A stretch of DNA of 62,950 bases from Candidatus Scalindua sp. SCAELEC01 (GTDB lineage: Bacteria; Planctomycetota; Brocadiia; Brocadiales; Scalinduaceae): NCBI GenBank assembly GCA_004282745.1, contig SHMT01000029.1:1-62950 (forward strand), written 5' to 3'. Both the position numbers and the translations under genes were made by a program. The notes below the pieces were generated by a model, which did no database searches, had not been told where the DNA came from, and worked only from the letters and a program-made list of their open reading frames with translations. This document shows positions 54,681-62,950 of the stretch, one piece after another; position 1 is the stretch's first letter; each line of letters begins with the position of its first letter.

Positions 54681-55499
54681 ATGTATAAAGAATTTTATAA
54701 CTTGCGAGAAAATCCATTTAACCTTACACCAGATCCAGACTTCCTCTTTTTTAGTAAGTCACACCAAAAGGCTATGGCGTATTTAACGTATGGCCTGGAT
54801 ACGCGAAAGGGAATTATACAACTTACCGGAGAAATAGGAAGTGGCAAAACAACGATCTTAAGGTCTATCTTGGCTAACAAGAAGAATAAATTGAAATCTG
54901 CATTTATCGTAAACCCCCACGCGACATTCGAACAACTCCTGAGAATGATGCTTAATGAATTGTCAGTAATTGATGCTGAGGTGAAGGACCAGAAAGATGT
55001 TTTATTGCATAAATTCCATAATTATCTCAAGGAGCAGTTGAAACAGAATTTGCCTGTTGTTCTGGTTATCGATGAAGCTCAAAATATTGAAGTTTCTGTA
55101 CTAGAAGAATTGAGAATGCTGTCTAATATAGAAACGGAAAAACAGAAACTTGTTCAAATTGTTTTCGTGGGACAACCAGAATTAAGAGAGATATTTTCAT
55201 TACCAAGTTTGAGACAACTAAAACAAAGGATAGCCGTGGCTTGCCATTTGACTGCCTTAAACAGAGAGGATACTGAGGGGTATATAAATCATAGATTAAA
55301 GGTTGCAGGGGGAAATGGGGCGCCAAACTTTACTCAACAAGCGTGTGACGAAATATATGCATACTCAAATGGAATACCACGCCTTATAAACACCGTCTGT
55401 GATGCTACCTTATTAGCTGGTTATGTTGAAGAAAAAAAGATAATGGATGAATGCATTGTGAAGGAAGTGATAAGTGGATTGGAGGAAGACCTCATATAG
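54681..55499 (+). CDS. ExeA-like AAA ATPase of exosortase-type polysaccharide loci
   Basis: A 272-residue soluble ATPase. MYKEFYNLRENPFNLTPDP is the opening of the general-secretion ExeA-like/XrtA-associated ATPase group. Walker A is GEIGSGKTT (50-58); Walker B is LVIDEAQNI (about 127-135); IPRLINTVCDATLLAGY is the C-terminal sensor block. This family member is found beside the tyrosine autokinase in XrtA (PEP-CTERM) loci. It may power assembly; detailed role unknown. Confidence 0.88.
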   Translation: MYKEFYNLRENPFNLTPDPDFLFFSKSHQKAMAYLTYGLDTRKGIIQLTGEIGSGKTTILRSILANKKNKLKSAFIVNPHATFEQLLRMMLNELSVIDAEVKDQKDVLLHKFHNYLKEQLKQNLPVVLVIDEAQNIEVSVLEELRMLSNIETEKQKLVQIVFVGQPELREIFSLPSLRQLKQRIAVACHLTALNREDTEGYINHRLKVAGGNGAPNFTQQACDEIYAYSNGIPRLINTVCDATLLAGYVEEKKIMDECIVKEVISGLEEDLI

Positions 55500-55575
55500 A
55501 GAGGTTCGGTAAACAAAGTTATTCCTTGTGTAATTCCCATTTTGTGTTGATAATACTATCTAGTGGAGCATTGAG

Positions 55576-56634
55576 ATGTCTAAAATTGAAGGTGCGTTAA
55601 GGAAGTCTAAAACAGAATTAAAGAAAAGGAAGGACCGTGAATCCGCTTCATTTACAGAAAAGGAAAAAAAGGGTGAAAATAATTCTGAAATTGAAAGGTT
55701 CACAAAAAAAGGCCAGAACTTGAAACGTGACAGTAAGATGGCCGGGAGTAAAAGCTATATTAAGTCAGCCATTGAAAAGAAAGGAGAGGAGGTTCCATCA
55801 AGGTATGACCCTCTACCCGACGACAGCCGGCAATATGCCCTTTCTCAAGATGCAGTGAGCATTATTCAGCAAACAGAAGCAAGTGAGCTAATGATGGGGA
55901 CTCGTTCGTTCAGTCCGAAATTTAAGATTGATAGTAACCATGTCGATGAGCGTATAGTATCATATTATGACTTTCTTGGAAAACAGACCTGGGAAGGTCC
56001 TGTGATGGTTCATTTTAGAAGATTGCAAATATCGCTTAATAAAATGCTGAGAAATGTAGGAAGAAGCAAGGTGCTGATTGTGGCAAGTGCAACTCAAAAG
56101 GAGGGGAAGAGTACCATAGCTCTGAATACGGCAATTACCTTATGTAATAACAACAATAAAGTAGTCATCATCGATTGTGATCTTCGTAAACCTTCGATTA
56201 ACAGATTGCTTGGATTTATCCCTGACAAAGGTGTTTCTGATTATCTTTCTGAAGACCTTGATTTGGAAGAGTGTTCTGCTACTGGGTTGATGCCCGGTTT
56301 AACCGTAATCCCGGCTGGTAACAGACAGGCGAATGTCTGTGAACTTTTGGCGTCGGACAAGATGGGGAGTTTTGCCTCGCGCATGAGAGAGCTATTTGAT
56401 TATGTGATTATTGATACTCCACCAGTTCTTGCTTTTCCTGATACTGCGATTTTGGCGCCACTGTCAGATGGAATTGTTTTTGTTATTAATAATAAAACAA
56501 CGAAAAAAAGTCTTGCAAAGCGTGCAATTGAATCTCTTCATGAATGCAGGGTAATTGGCTGTGTAATGAATAAATGTGAGGTATCGGTTTCTGAATATTA
56601 TGGGTATGGGTATGAATATGGAAATGATTCGTGA
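55576..56634 (+). CDS. Tyrosine-protein autokinase (CpsD/CapB, XrtA-associated)
   Basis: A 352-residue BY-kinase. The first 130 residues are a charged, disordered region; the kinase core has SATQKEGKST (171-180) as Walker A, IIDCDLRKPS as Walker A' and DYVIIDTPP as Walker B. The Tyr-rich C-terminal cluster SEYYGYGYEYGN is the autophosphorylation tail. The Gly usually in PGEGKS is Lys here, a small oddity. It works with the Wzz-like protein. A family 2 element starts two bases after its TGA. Confidence 0.9.
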   Translation: MSKIEGALRKSKTELKKRKDRESASFTEKEKKGENNSEIERFTKKGQNLKRDSKMAGSKSYIKSAIEKKGEEVPSRYDPLPDDSRQYALSQDAVSIIQQTEASELMMGTRSFSPKFKIDSNHVDERIVSYYDFLGKQTWEGPVMVHFRRLQISLNKMLRNVGRSKVLIVASATQKEGKSTIALNTAITLCNNNNKVVIIDCDLRKPSINRLLGFIPDKGVSDYLSEDLDLEECSATGLMPGLTVIPAGNRQANVCELLASDKMGSFASRMRELFDYVIIDTPPVLAFPDTAILAPLSDGIVFVINNKTTKKSLAKRAIESLHECRVIGCVMNKCEVSVSEYYGYGYEYGNDS

Positions 56635-56808
56635 TATACTCATCTCATAGTGGTTTTCGGATAAAATCCGAAATAAAATTGAGCGAGTAAAGTCCTCGGC
56701 GCCTTTTGTCCGGGGATACCTTCACCAAGATTTGGTTTCCGGGCAACGCTCTTTCTGGTGGGGACGGGTAAAACTGAAAACCAAATGGGTCTCAGTGTAT
56801 ATGATTTT
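56635..56808 (-). mobile_element. Family 2 miniature element, second fuller copy
   Basis: About 170 bp, inverted relative to the 44962 copy. Left end TACTCATCTCATAGTGGTTT follows TA directly after the autokinase stop; right end is AAATGGGTCTCAGTGTA with TA next. Shared internal block AATTGAGCGAGTAAAG. No coding capacity. Confidence 0.8.
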
Positions 56809-56847
56809 TGAATTAGAATTTATTAAAAATAAAAGGGGAATTTGTTA

Positions 56848-58224
56848 ATGAGTAATGAAAAAACAATTTTGTGCATAGGCGCAGGTTATGTTGGTGGACC
56901 GACAATGGCGATGATTGCCTTAAAAAATCCTGACTATAAAGTGATAGTTGTTGATATTAATAGTGAACGAATTAAGGCCTGGAATTCTGAGAATCTTCCT
57001 ATATACGAACCTGGGTTGTTGGAAGTAGTGCACAAGGTGCGTGATAAGAATCTGTTCTTTAGTACTGATGTAGACAATAGTATTAGAGAAGCCCATATAA
57101 TCTTTGTGAGCGTTAACACACCAACAAAAACGTTTGGTTATGGGGCCGGATATGCCTCTGATTTACAATATTGGGAGAAGACAGCCCGGCAAATCCTGAA
57201 GTTGTCTGATACAAGTAAGATTATTGTGGAAAAAAGCACCCTGCCTGTTAAAACGGCAGAAGCCATGGAAAGAATACTTAATTCGAATAATAATGGTATT
57301 ATCTTTGATGTATTATCTAATCCGGAGTTTCTTGCTGAAGGTACCGCGATTCAAGACCTTGAAAATCCTGACAGGGTGTTAGTCGGATCGCGGTCGACTG
57401 AATCAGGATTAAGAGCACGTGATAAAATTGCACAACTATATTCTTCATGGATTGATAAGGAAAAGATACTAACGTCTAATGTGTGGAGTACTGAATTGTC
57501 AAAGTTAGCAGCGAATGCATTCTTAGCACAGCGCATTTCATCAATAAACAGTATTGCTTCACTGTGTGAAGAAACGGGAGCCAATGTTCACGAAGTAGCA
57601 CATGCAGTTGGAACTGACAGCAGAATAGGTCGGAAATTTTTACATGCAAGCATTGGATTTGGAGGGTCTTGTTTTAAGAAAGATATATATAATCTTGTAT
57701 ATCTTTGCAGGCACTACGGACTGGATGAAGTGGCAGATTATTGGGAAAGTGTCGTCAAAATTAATAAATATCAGACGGAGCGTTTTGTTTTGAAGATGTT
57801 AAAGTCGATGTTTAATACCATTGCCGGAAAAAGGATTGCGCTTTTTGGTTTCGCTTTTAAAGCAAATACCGGAGACACAAGGGAATCTCCCGCAATTTAC
57901 GTAACAAAGAAGCTTTTAAAAGAGATGGCGAATGTTGCTATTTCAGATCCAAAAGCACTTGAAAACGCAAAAATTGAACTGAGAGATATTAAAGAAAATG
58001 TTGAATATTATTCAGACCCCTATGAGGCCGTGAAGAATGCTCACGCGATTGCAGTATTAACTGAGTGGGAGTGTTATAAGACTTTAGATTATAAGAAAAT
58101 TTTCGATTCAATGGAGAAACCAGCTTTCATTTTTGACGGTAGAAATACTTTGCCTCACAAAGAGCTTTTTGAAATGGGTTTTAATGTTTTTCCACTTGGT
58201 ATGCCTGAATTGAGCCATTTTTAA
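56848..58224 (+). CDS. UDP-glucose 6-dehydrogenase, animal-like type
   Basis: A 458-residue enzyme that oxidises UDP-glucose to UDP-glucuronate with NAD. CIGAGYVGGPTMAMIAL opens the Rossmann domain; VEKSTLPVKTAEAM, VLSNPEFLAEGTAI and LAANAFLAQRISSINS follow. The catalytic Cys is C275 in GFGGSCFKKD; its position, the insertion pattern and 458-residue length are like animal UGDH (about 494, Cys276) rather than the 390-450-residue Ugd of E. coli. I use the ATG at 56848 with AAAGGGG upstream; a TTG at 56842 is less likely. It supplies sugar acids for the polysaccharide. Confidence 0.93.
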   Translation: MSNEKTILCIGAGYVGGPTMAMIALKNPDYKVIVVDINSERIKAWNSENLPIYEPGLLEVVHKVRDKNLFFSTDVDNSIREAHIIFVSVNTPTKTFGYGAGYASDLQYWEKTARQILKLSDTSKIIVEKSTLPVKTAEAMERILNSNNNGIIFDVLSNPEFLAEGTAIQDLENPDRVLVGSRSTESGLRARDKIAQLYSSWIDKEKILTSNVWSTELSKLAANAFLAQRISSINSIASLCEETGANVHEVAHAVGTDSRIGRKFLHASIGFGGSCFKKDIYNLVYLCRHYGLDEVADYWESVVKINKYQTERFVLKMLKSMFNTIAGKRIALFGFAFKANTGDTRESPAIYVTKKLLKEMANVAISDPKALENAKIELRDIKENVEYYSDPYEAVKNAHAIAVLTEWECYKTLDYKKIFDSMEKPAFIFDGRNTLPHKELFEMGFNVFPLGMPELSHF

Positions 58225-58291
58225 TTATCTCTTTTACCGTGGTGAAAAAATCTTTATTACCTGTTTATCGCAACCGTACAAAAGAAATTCT

Positions 58292-61200
58292 TTACAATGT
58301 TTTGGTGTCTTGCTTTTTGTTTGACTGACTCAGCTTTATCTCTTCTATTATCAACTGGGCTTTCTTTGATTCGGGAAATGTTTTACCGATTTTGATTACC
58401 CGCTCCATTTCAGTTAAGGCCATCTGATGTAGTCCTTTTTTATAAAAAATCGTTCCCAGGTGGAAACGTATTATGGGATTCCAGGGTGCAACTTTTACAG
58501 CAAGTTTCAATTCTGTTATAGCTTTATCATATTCACTATTTAAATAATATAGCCACCCGAGAGTATCAATGATTTCTGCATTTTGAGGTGCAATAGTCTT
58601 TGCTTTCTTACCCAATATTAAGGCATCATCTAATTTGTTTTGCATTTTTGTAGCGTATAACCAAGCAAGATTATTGTATGCAACCGGAGAGGAAGGATTT
58701 AATTCAATTACTTTTCTATATGCATTAGCCGATTCTGTCAGCGAGTTTCTTAACTCCTGTAATACCCCCAAATTCAGGTAGGAACTTACATGAAGTGGGT
58801 TGATTTCCACCACTTTCTTATACTGATTTACCGCCTCCTCTGTTTGTCCATTACGATAATAAATGTCTGCCAGTTTGTTGTGGGTAAAGGAGGATTGAGG
58901 ATTCAGTTCCAAGATTTTATTGTACATTTTTATTGCTTGAACATCTTTTTTCATTCCGGATAATATATCTGCCTGTGCATGGTATGCAATCGTATTTGTG
59001 GGTGTGATCCTTGCTAATTTCTCGTATTCTAAAAGTGCAGGACTAAACCACAGAATGTTGGTAAAAGCTAAAGCCCGGCTCAAATGATATACAATGGATT
59101 TCTCTGATTCGCTAGTATTCTTGCAAAACTTTATTAAATCAAGGAAGCCATTTTTTTGTGAGTTGTGTAGTTTTTGTATTGATTGTATCGAAAAGATTGC
59201 ATTCTCATGTTCGCTCTGCGATAAAAAAATATTTACCATACACAAGTTTGGTATTATACTGTTTGGTTCAATTGTTAATGCCTGAGAACAAGCGTTTTGA
59301 GCATTTTCATTCTCGCCATGCAAGAGATGAGCAATTGCCAGATTACACCAAAGCTGAGCATTATCGGGGAATATTTTTACTGCTTGTTTGTATAGGGCAA
59401 TAGATTTTTTGTAGTTCCCATTATAGATGTACAGTGTTCCAAGATTGTAAGCTTCTATGAAAGTTTCATTATTTTGTAATACACTTTTCAACTGGTTGAT
59501 TGCCTCTGGTACCTTACCATTATGTAAGTAGATTCGTGAAAGTAAAGAGAGCGCAAGTTGATTGTTTGGTTCGAGATGTAACACTTTCCTAATCATAGCG
59601 TTAGCCAATTCAAACTTTCTTATAGCCAAATAACTTTTTGTTAACGCAATGTATATCTGTATATTATTAGGATTATTATCGAGGATGTTTTTGAATTCTT
59701 CTATTGCAGATTGGTGATTACCCATCAGGTAATACGAATTTCCTAGACCTATACGTGCCTCAAGGGTTTTGGGGGCAATATTCAACACGGTCTGGTAAAG
59801 GATATTTGCAACATTGGGTTGGTTTCGTTTAAGGGTCACATTGGCGAGGCCAAGGTAAGCAGGTATAAAAGTAGGATTTATATCTATTATTTTGTTAAAT
59901 TCTGTTTCTGCCTTCCTGAACAATCCTTTCTTCAAGTAAGCAGTTCCCAACATGTTGTGAAGTTGGCTGTCTGGGGGGCTCTTTTCTATTCCAATTTTGC
60001 AATATTCAATACATTTATCGTAATTTCCTCTCTCGAATTGCACCCGTGCGTTATTCAGCATCTCTTCAAATGAACCTCCATAACTTGGAGAAGTTTTTAA
60101 GAACTCGTCTTCATTAACTTCAAACTTCACATCTGCAAGATTAATGGTTTCTAACATACTGTGTGCAATACGGTTTTCAGGATCGATTTCCATGACTTTT
60201 TCAATCATATTTGTAGCTTCTTCTGAAAAACCTCGTTTGAGTAAAAGGCTTGCAAGATTTAAACGGGCATGAACCGAGTTGTCATCCATACTGATCACAT
60301 CGTTGAAGATTGAGATTGCTTCATTATGTTTGTTAGTCAAAGCGTACGCTTCTCCCAAAGCGTTATAAGACGAAAGGAATTCGGGTCTCTGGTCTACGAT
60401 ATCAGCATGCACCTCTATAGCTTTTTCCTTTTGGTTTGTGGATACATAGATACTGGCGAGGAGTAATTGTGGTATTAAGTTATCTGGAAGTAAGGTTATG
60501 GCCTTTCTACACTCTACAATAGAATGATGAATGAACCCCTGTTGCTTTGAAATGATCGCTTTATTGAGCGCCAACGATACCCGTTTGCCTTTATCAATAT
60601 CCTTTTGGCACATATCTATAAAATCAACATACTCTTTTTTTATATCAGAGGTAAGTGACGGAGAAGATTCTATGAGGTTTTTTGCTTTAAGTACCTTACC
60701 GCTCGATGCGTACAGATTTGTCATAATAATTTTCAAAACAGGTATATTGTCATTTAGCGCAAGAGATTTTTGACCATATAATATGGCTGCAGTTCCTCTG
60801 TTTTCCTGTTGATATGCAACGGCAAGACCAGCATGAAATGCGGCGTTGTTCGGGTCAATCTCAAGCGCCTTATTGAATAAATGAATAGATTCATTTGTCT
60901 CTCCTTCTAATAAATATAAGTTTGCCAATTTGTAAGCTGGGAGGTAATTTGTATCTAATTCGATAGTATCTTTGAGGATTTTTATTGTTTCCTTAATATT
61001 ATCTCCCTCGGCATAGAGGTTTGACAGGAGCATCCTTGCTTCTACATTTTTCTGATTGATAGAAAGGAGCGTTTCTAATGTTTTTATAGCATCTTGCTTC
61101 TTTGCATTAAGTAAGTAGGCTTTTGCCAAATTTATATAGGTATTTGATGAATCTTTATCGAGTTCTATTACCTTCTTGAATTGTACAATACCTTTCTCTA

Positions 61201-62662
61201 TTTCACCTTTTCTCATGTGTGCAATACCGAGAATATTATGTGCTTTCTTCGTATTTGGGTTTTTTTTTAGAATCGTTTCACATTGATTGATACATTTGTT
61301 AAGTTCGCCAGTTGAAAGAGCTAAATAGGCTAAATTAATATCTCCAAAAGTGGGGTTAAGTCCAGCAATTTTCCTGAAGAATTTTTCAGCAGATTTATAA
61401 TCATGCATTTTGATATAGGTAGAACCAATAATTTGCATTGCATCTACGTTATCAGGATACATCTCTAAAACATGTTTACCAATTTTGAGTGTTTCATTAT
61501 TGAGACCCTCACTTGCAAAGAGTCTTGCAAGTCCCATTTGAGCCGGATAGTACTTGGGAGATATGTTAATGGATGATTTAAATTCAGTTTTTGCTTCTTC
61601 TTTTCTCCCGTTTTCTGTGAGAGCGAGAGCGAGATAATAGTGTGTTTCTGGTAGGGTTGGGAGCTTTAATGCAGATTCCTTTAATAGTGTGATGGCTCCT
61701 TGATAATCTCTGTTTTTTAGCAATACGCACCCTTTAACAAAAGTTAAGATAGGGGGCACGTTTGCAGAAGGACTTAATTTGATTGAGTACTCCGCCTCAC
61801 TCAGTGCACTATCATATTTTCCCGTTTTTAAATATAAGACAGAAAGCTGAGTGTGCGCATCTAAATAGTCTGGTTTTTTCTCCAATATACGTTTTATACA
61901 AGTAATGGCCTCTTCAAGTTTGCCCTGATATTCATAAATTTTTGATAGAATAAGTTGGATTCTGATATTATCAATATCTGTGTTAGATAAGATACGCTTA
62001 CACAAATTTTCTGCGGAATCAATATTACCATTTTGCATGTATAATTTTGCAAGAGCTATATGTGTGTCGATGTTTGAATTGTCTATCTTAAGAGCTTCTT
62101 GAAAATCTTTAATTGCACTTTCACGTAAACCAAGCTCCATGTGTATAGTAGCCAATAACAGATAAGGTTTGGGAAGAGTTGGGTTTGTTCTTATCAACGT
62201 CTTACAGGTATCCTCAGCCATTGTCAACTTATTGATAACTAATGATTCATCTCTTCCCAGTTTTCTTAGTTCGACTCCAGAAGTCAAGTGTATGACTGCA
62301 AGCTGAATTGTTGCATCGACAAAATCTGGCTTTATCTTGAGGGTATATTTTATTTCGGACTCAGCTTTATCATATTTTTTCAGTTTAAAGTATGAAATTC
62401 CCATGTAATAATGAATAGTGGCATCGTTAGGGGATTTGGTCAATTCCTTCTTGAATTCTTCTAAAGCCTCGGTATGTCTCTGTAATTTTGCATAAATGAG
62501 ACCTTTTTCTAGACCCTGCTGAGCAGAAATACGGTCCTTTACAAAAAAAATAAATAGTGCTACAGACGAACAAGAGATAATAAGAATTGGCGTGAAAACA
62601 ACGAGTGTCCAGAATTTCCAACGTTTTGTAGTATTTTTAGCCCCTTTTTGTGTGAAAGCCAT
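58292..62662 (-). CDS. Giant TPR-repeat membrane protein
   Basis: A 1456-residue protein: short basic N-terminus, one transmembrane segment at about 18-42 (TLVVFTPILIISCSSVALFI), then thirty or more tetratricopeptide repeats of about 34 residues (typical units AIHYYMGISYFKLKKYDKAE, AYNNLAWLYATK). Repeat-free breaks occur near 690, 850 and 1150. AAAGGAG lies 11 bp before the ATG. It resembles PrsT-like TPR proteins of exosortase-type loci, and its position next to the polysaccharide genes (convergent) agrees. Role: scaffold for envelope assembly or secretion, inferred. Confidence 0.88.
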   Translation of the reverse strand: MAFTQKGAKNTTKRWKFWTLVVFTPILIISCSSVALFIFFVKDRISAQQGLEKGLIYAKLQRHTEALEEFKKELTKSPNDATIHYYMGISYFKLKKYDKAESEIKYTLKIKPDFVDATIQLAVIHLTSGVELRKLGRDESLVINKLTMAEDTCKTLIRTNPTLPKPYLLLATIHMELGLRESAIKDFQEALKIDNSNIDTHIALAKLYMQNGNIDSAENLCKRILSNTDIDNIRIQLILSKIYEYQGKLEEAITCIKRILEKKPDYLDAHTQLSVLYLKTGKYDSALSEAEYSIKLSPSANVPPILTFVKGCVLLKNRDYQGAITLLKESALKLPTLPETHYYLALALTENGRKEEAKTEFKSSINISPKYYPAQMGLARLFASEGLNNETLKIGKHVLEMYPDNVDAMQIIGSTYIKMHDYKSAEKFFRKIAGLNPTFGDINLAYLALSTGELNKCINQCETILKKNPNTKKAHNILGIAHMRKGEIEKGIVQFKKVIELDKDSSNTYINLAKAYLLNAKKQDAIKTLETLLSINQKNVEARMLLSNLYAEGDNIKETIKILKDTIELDTNYLPAYKLANLYLLEGETNESIHLFNKALEIDPNNAAFHAGLAVAYQQENRGTAAILYGQKSLALNDNIPVLKIIMTNLYASSGKVLKAKNLIESSPSLTSDIKKEYVDFIDMCQKDIDKGKRVSLALNKAIISKQQGFIHHSIVECRKAITLLPDNLIPQLLLASIYVSTNQKEKAIEVHADIVDQRPEFLSSYNALGEAYALTNKHNEAISIFNDVISMDDNSVHARLNLASLLLKRGFSEEATNMIEKVMEIDPENRIAHSMLETINLADVKFEVNEDEFLKTSPSYGGSFEEMLNNARVQFERGNYDKCIEYCKIGIEKSPPDSQLHNMLGTAYLKKGLFRKAETEFNKIIDINPTFIPAYLGLANVTLKRNQPNVANILYQTVLNIAPKTLEARIGLGNSYYLMGNHQSAIEEFKNILDNNPNNIQIYIALTKSYLAIRKFELANAMIRKVLHLEPNNQLALSLLSRIYLHNGKVPEAINQLKSVLQNNETFIEAYNLGTLYIYNGNYKKSIALYKQAVKIFPDNAQLWCNLAIAHLLHGENENAQNACSQALTIEPNSIIPNLCMVNIFLSQSEHENAIFSIQSIQKLHNSQKNGFLDLIKFCKNTSESEKSIVYHLSRALAFTNILWFSPALLEYEKLARITPTNTIAYHAQADILSGMKKDVQAIKMYNKILELNPQSSFTHNKLADIYYRNGQTEEAVNQYKKVVEINPLHVSSYLNLGVLQELRNSLTESANAYRKVIELNPSSPVAYNNLAWLYATKMQNKLDDALILGKKAKTIAPQNAEIIDTLGWLYYLNSEYDKAITELKLAVKVAPWNPIIRFHLGTIFYKKGLHQMALTEMERVIKIGKTFPESKKAQLIIEEIKLSQSNKKQDTKTL

Positions 62663-62950
62663 AACAACTAAAACTCCTTTCCAGTATTAAGTAGGAATGC
62701 AAATGATTTTGTTTACTAATTACTAACAGAGAGAGAAATTACGAATATGAAAAATAATCTCGAACATCGTCATGCTACTCGAAAAAAATACGGAACTAGT
62801 ACAACAGTTTATGAATGAAATAATATGCCTCCTCAGTAAAATCTGTGGGTTATTGGAGGCTCTGGTAATTTTCCAAGTGTATGATATAAAGCAATTTCTA
62901 TTGATTTTAAAGTACGAAAACCAAACGATCTTCTCATAGTCAGTTTAGCT
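62663..62950. other. Right-edge intergenic region
   Basis: Upstream of the TPR gene; no gene or repeat recognised. No -24/-12 promoter was found on the minus strand by eye. Confidence 0.3.

Overview
The window is a moderately AT-rich bacterial chromosome segment with 46 apparently intact protein genes, three broken ones and three tRNA genes. No rRNA, CRISPR array or intact prophage is visible. Gene content suggests a planctomycete-like, Gram-negative-style bacterium, possibly an anammox-type lineage such as Candidatus Scalindua. The pointers are lipoproteins, SurA- and Wza-like envelope proteins, flotillin FloA beside two NfeD proteins, an exosortase-type exopolysaccharide locus, an RCK-DHH fusion and a CcmH-like/DsbA-like redox fusion. 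The taxonomic guess is inference from gene families; no marker gene in the window settles it.

Layout. 0.3-4.4 kb (minus): a redox-type secreted protein, an OPT transporter and a DRE-TIM aldolase. 4.7-9.9 kb (plus): hisS, aspS, recG. 9.9-17 kb is accessory: a truncated DsbA, secreted proteins of unclear role, tRNA-His, tRNA-Arg, a wrecked tyrosine recombinase split by a miniature transposon, and tRNA-Pro. 17-20 kb (minus): HU, an AP-superfamily phosphodiesterase, a DUF362 ferredoxin-like protein. 20.5-31 kb is housekeeping: mfd, a SurA-like isomerase, tyrS, a CPBP protease, yjbQ, a GcvH-like protein, thpR, gltX, argC. 31.5-45 kb mixes an FG-GAP protein, pabB, fxsA, RCK-DHH, icd, a molybdopterin oxidoreductase, an M48 lipoprotein and an M20 hydrolase, and is peppered with short repeats. 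45-49 kb (minus): a floA/nfeD membrane block. 49-62.7 kb: an exopolysaccharide assembly and regulation locus (histidine kinase, sigma-54 activator, Wza-like export protein, small MerR-type protein, Wzz/GumC-like protein, ExeA-like ATPase, tyrosine autokinase, UDP-glucose dehydrogenase) ending at a convergent 1456-residue TPR membrane protein.

The strongest non-coding signal is a set of at least three miniature inverted-repeat element families. Family 1 is a 143-145 bp near-palindrome with TIRs beginning GTGTYTGAACGAAAAC, flanked by TA: four near-complete copies, one half copy and two eroded ones. Family 2 is about 165-170 bp with TIRs near TACTSATCTCAT. Family 3 is a 266-bp element flanked by TTA, sitting inside the recombinase remnant; removing it restores the reading frame. 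Several family 1 and 2 copies start in or directly beside the stop codon of a gene (icd, the M48 gene, pabB, the M20 gene, the autokinase). Family 1 begins with G and targets TA, so insertion into a TAA or TAG stop always regenerates TAG, which would make stop codons harmless targets.

Other points of interest are a GcvH-like protein whose lipoyl-lysine position is Asn, a redox protein joining a Cys-rich CcmH-like segment to a DsbA-like fold without CXXC, a candidate AUU start codon, and a good -24/-12 promoter in the polysaccharide locus next to a sigma-54 activator gene.
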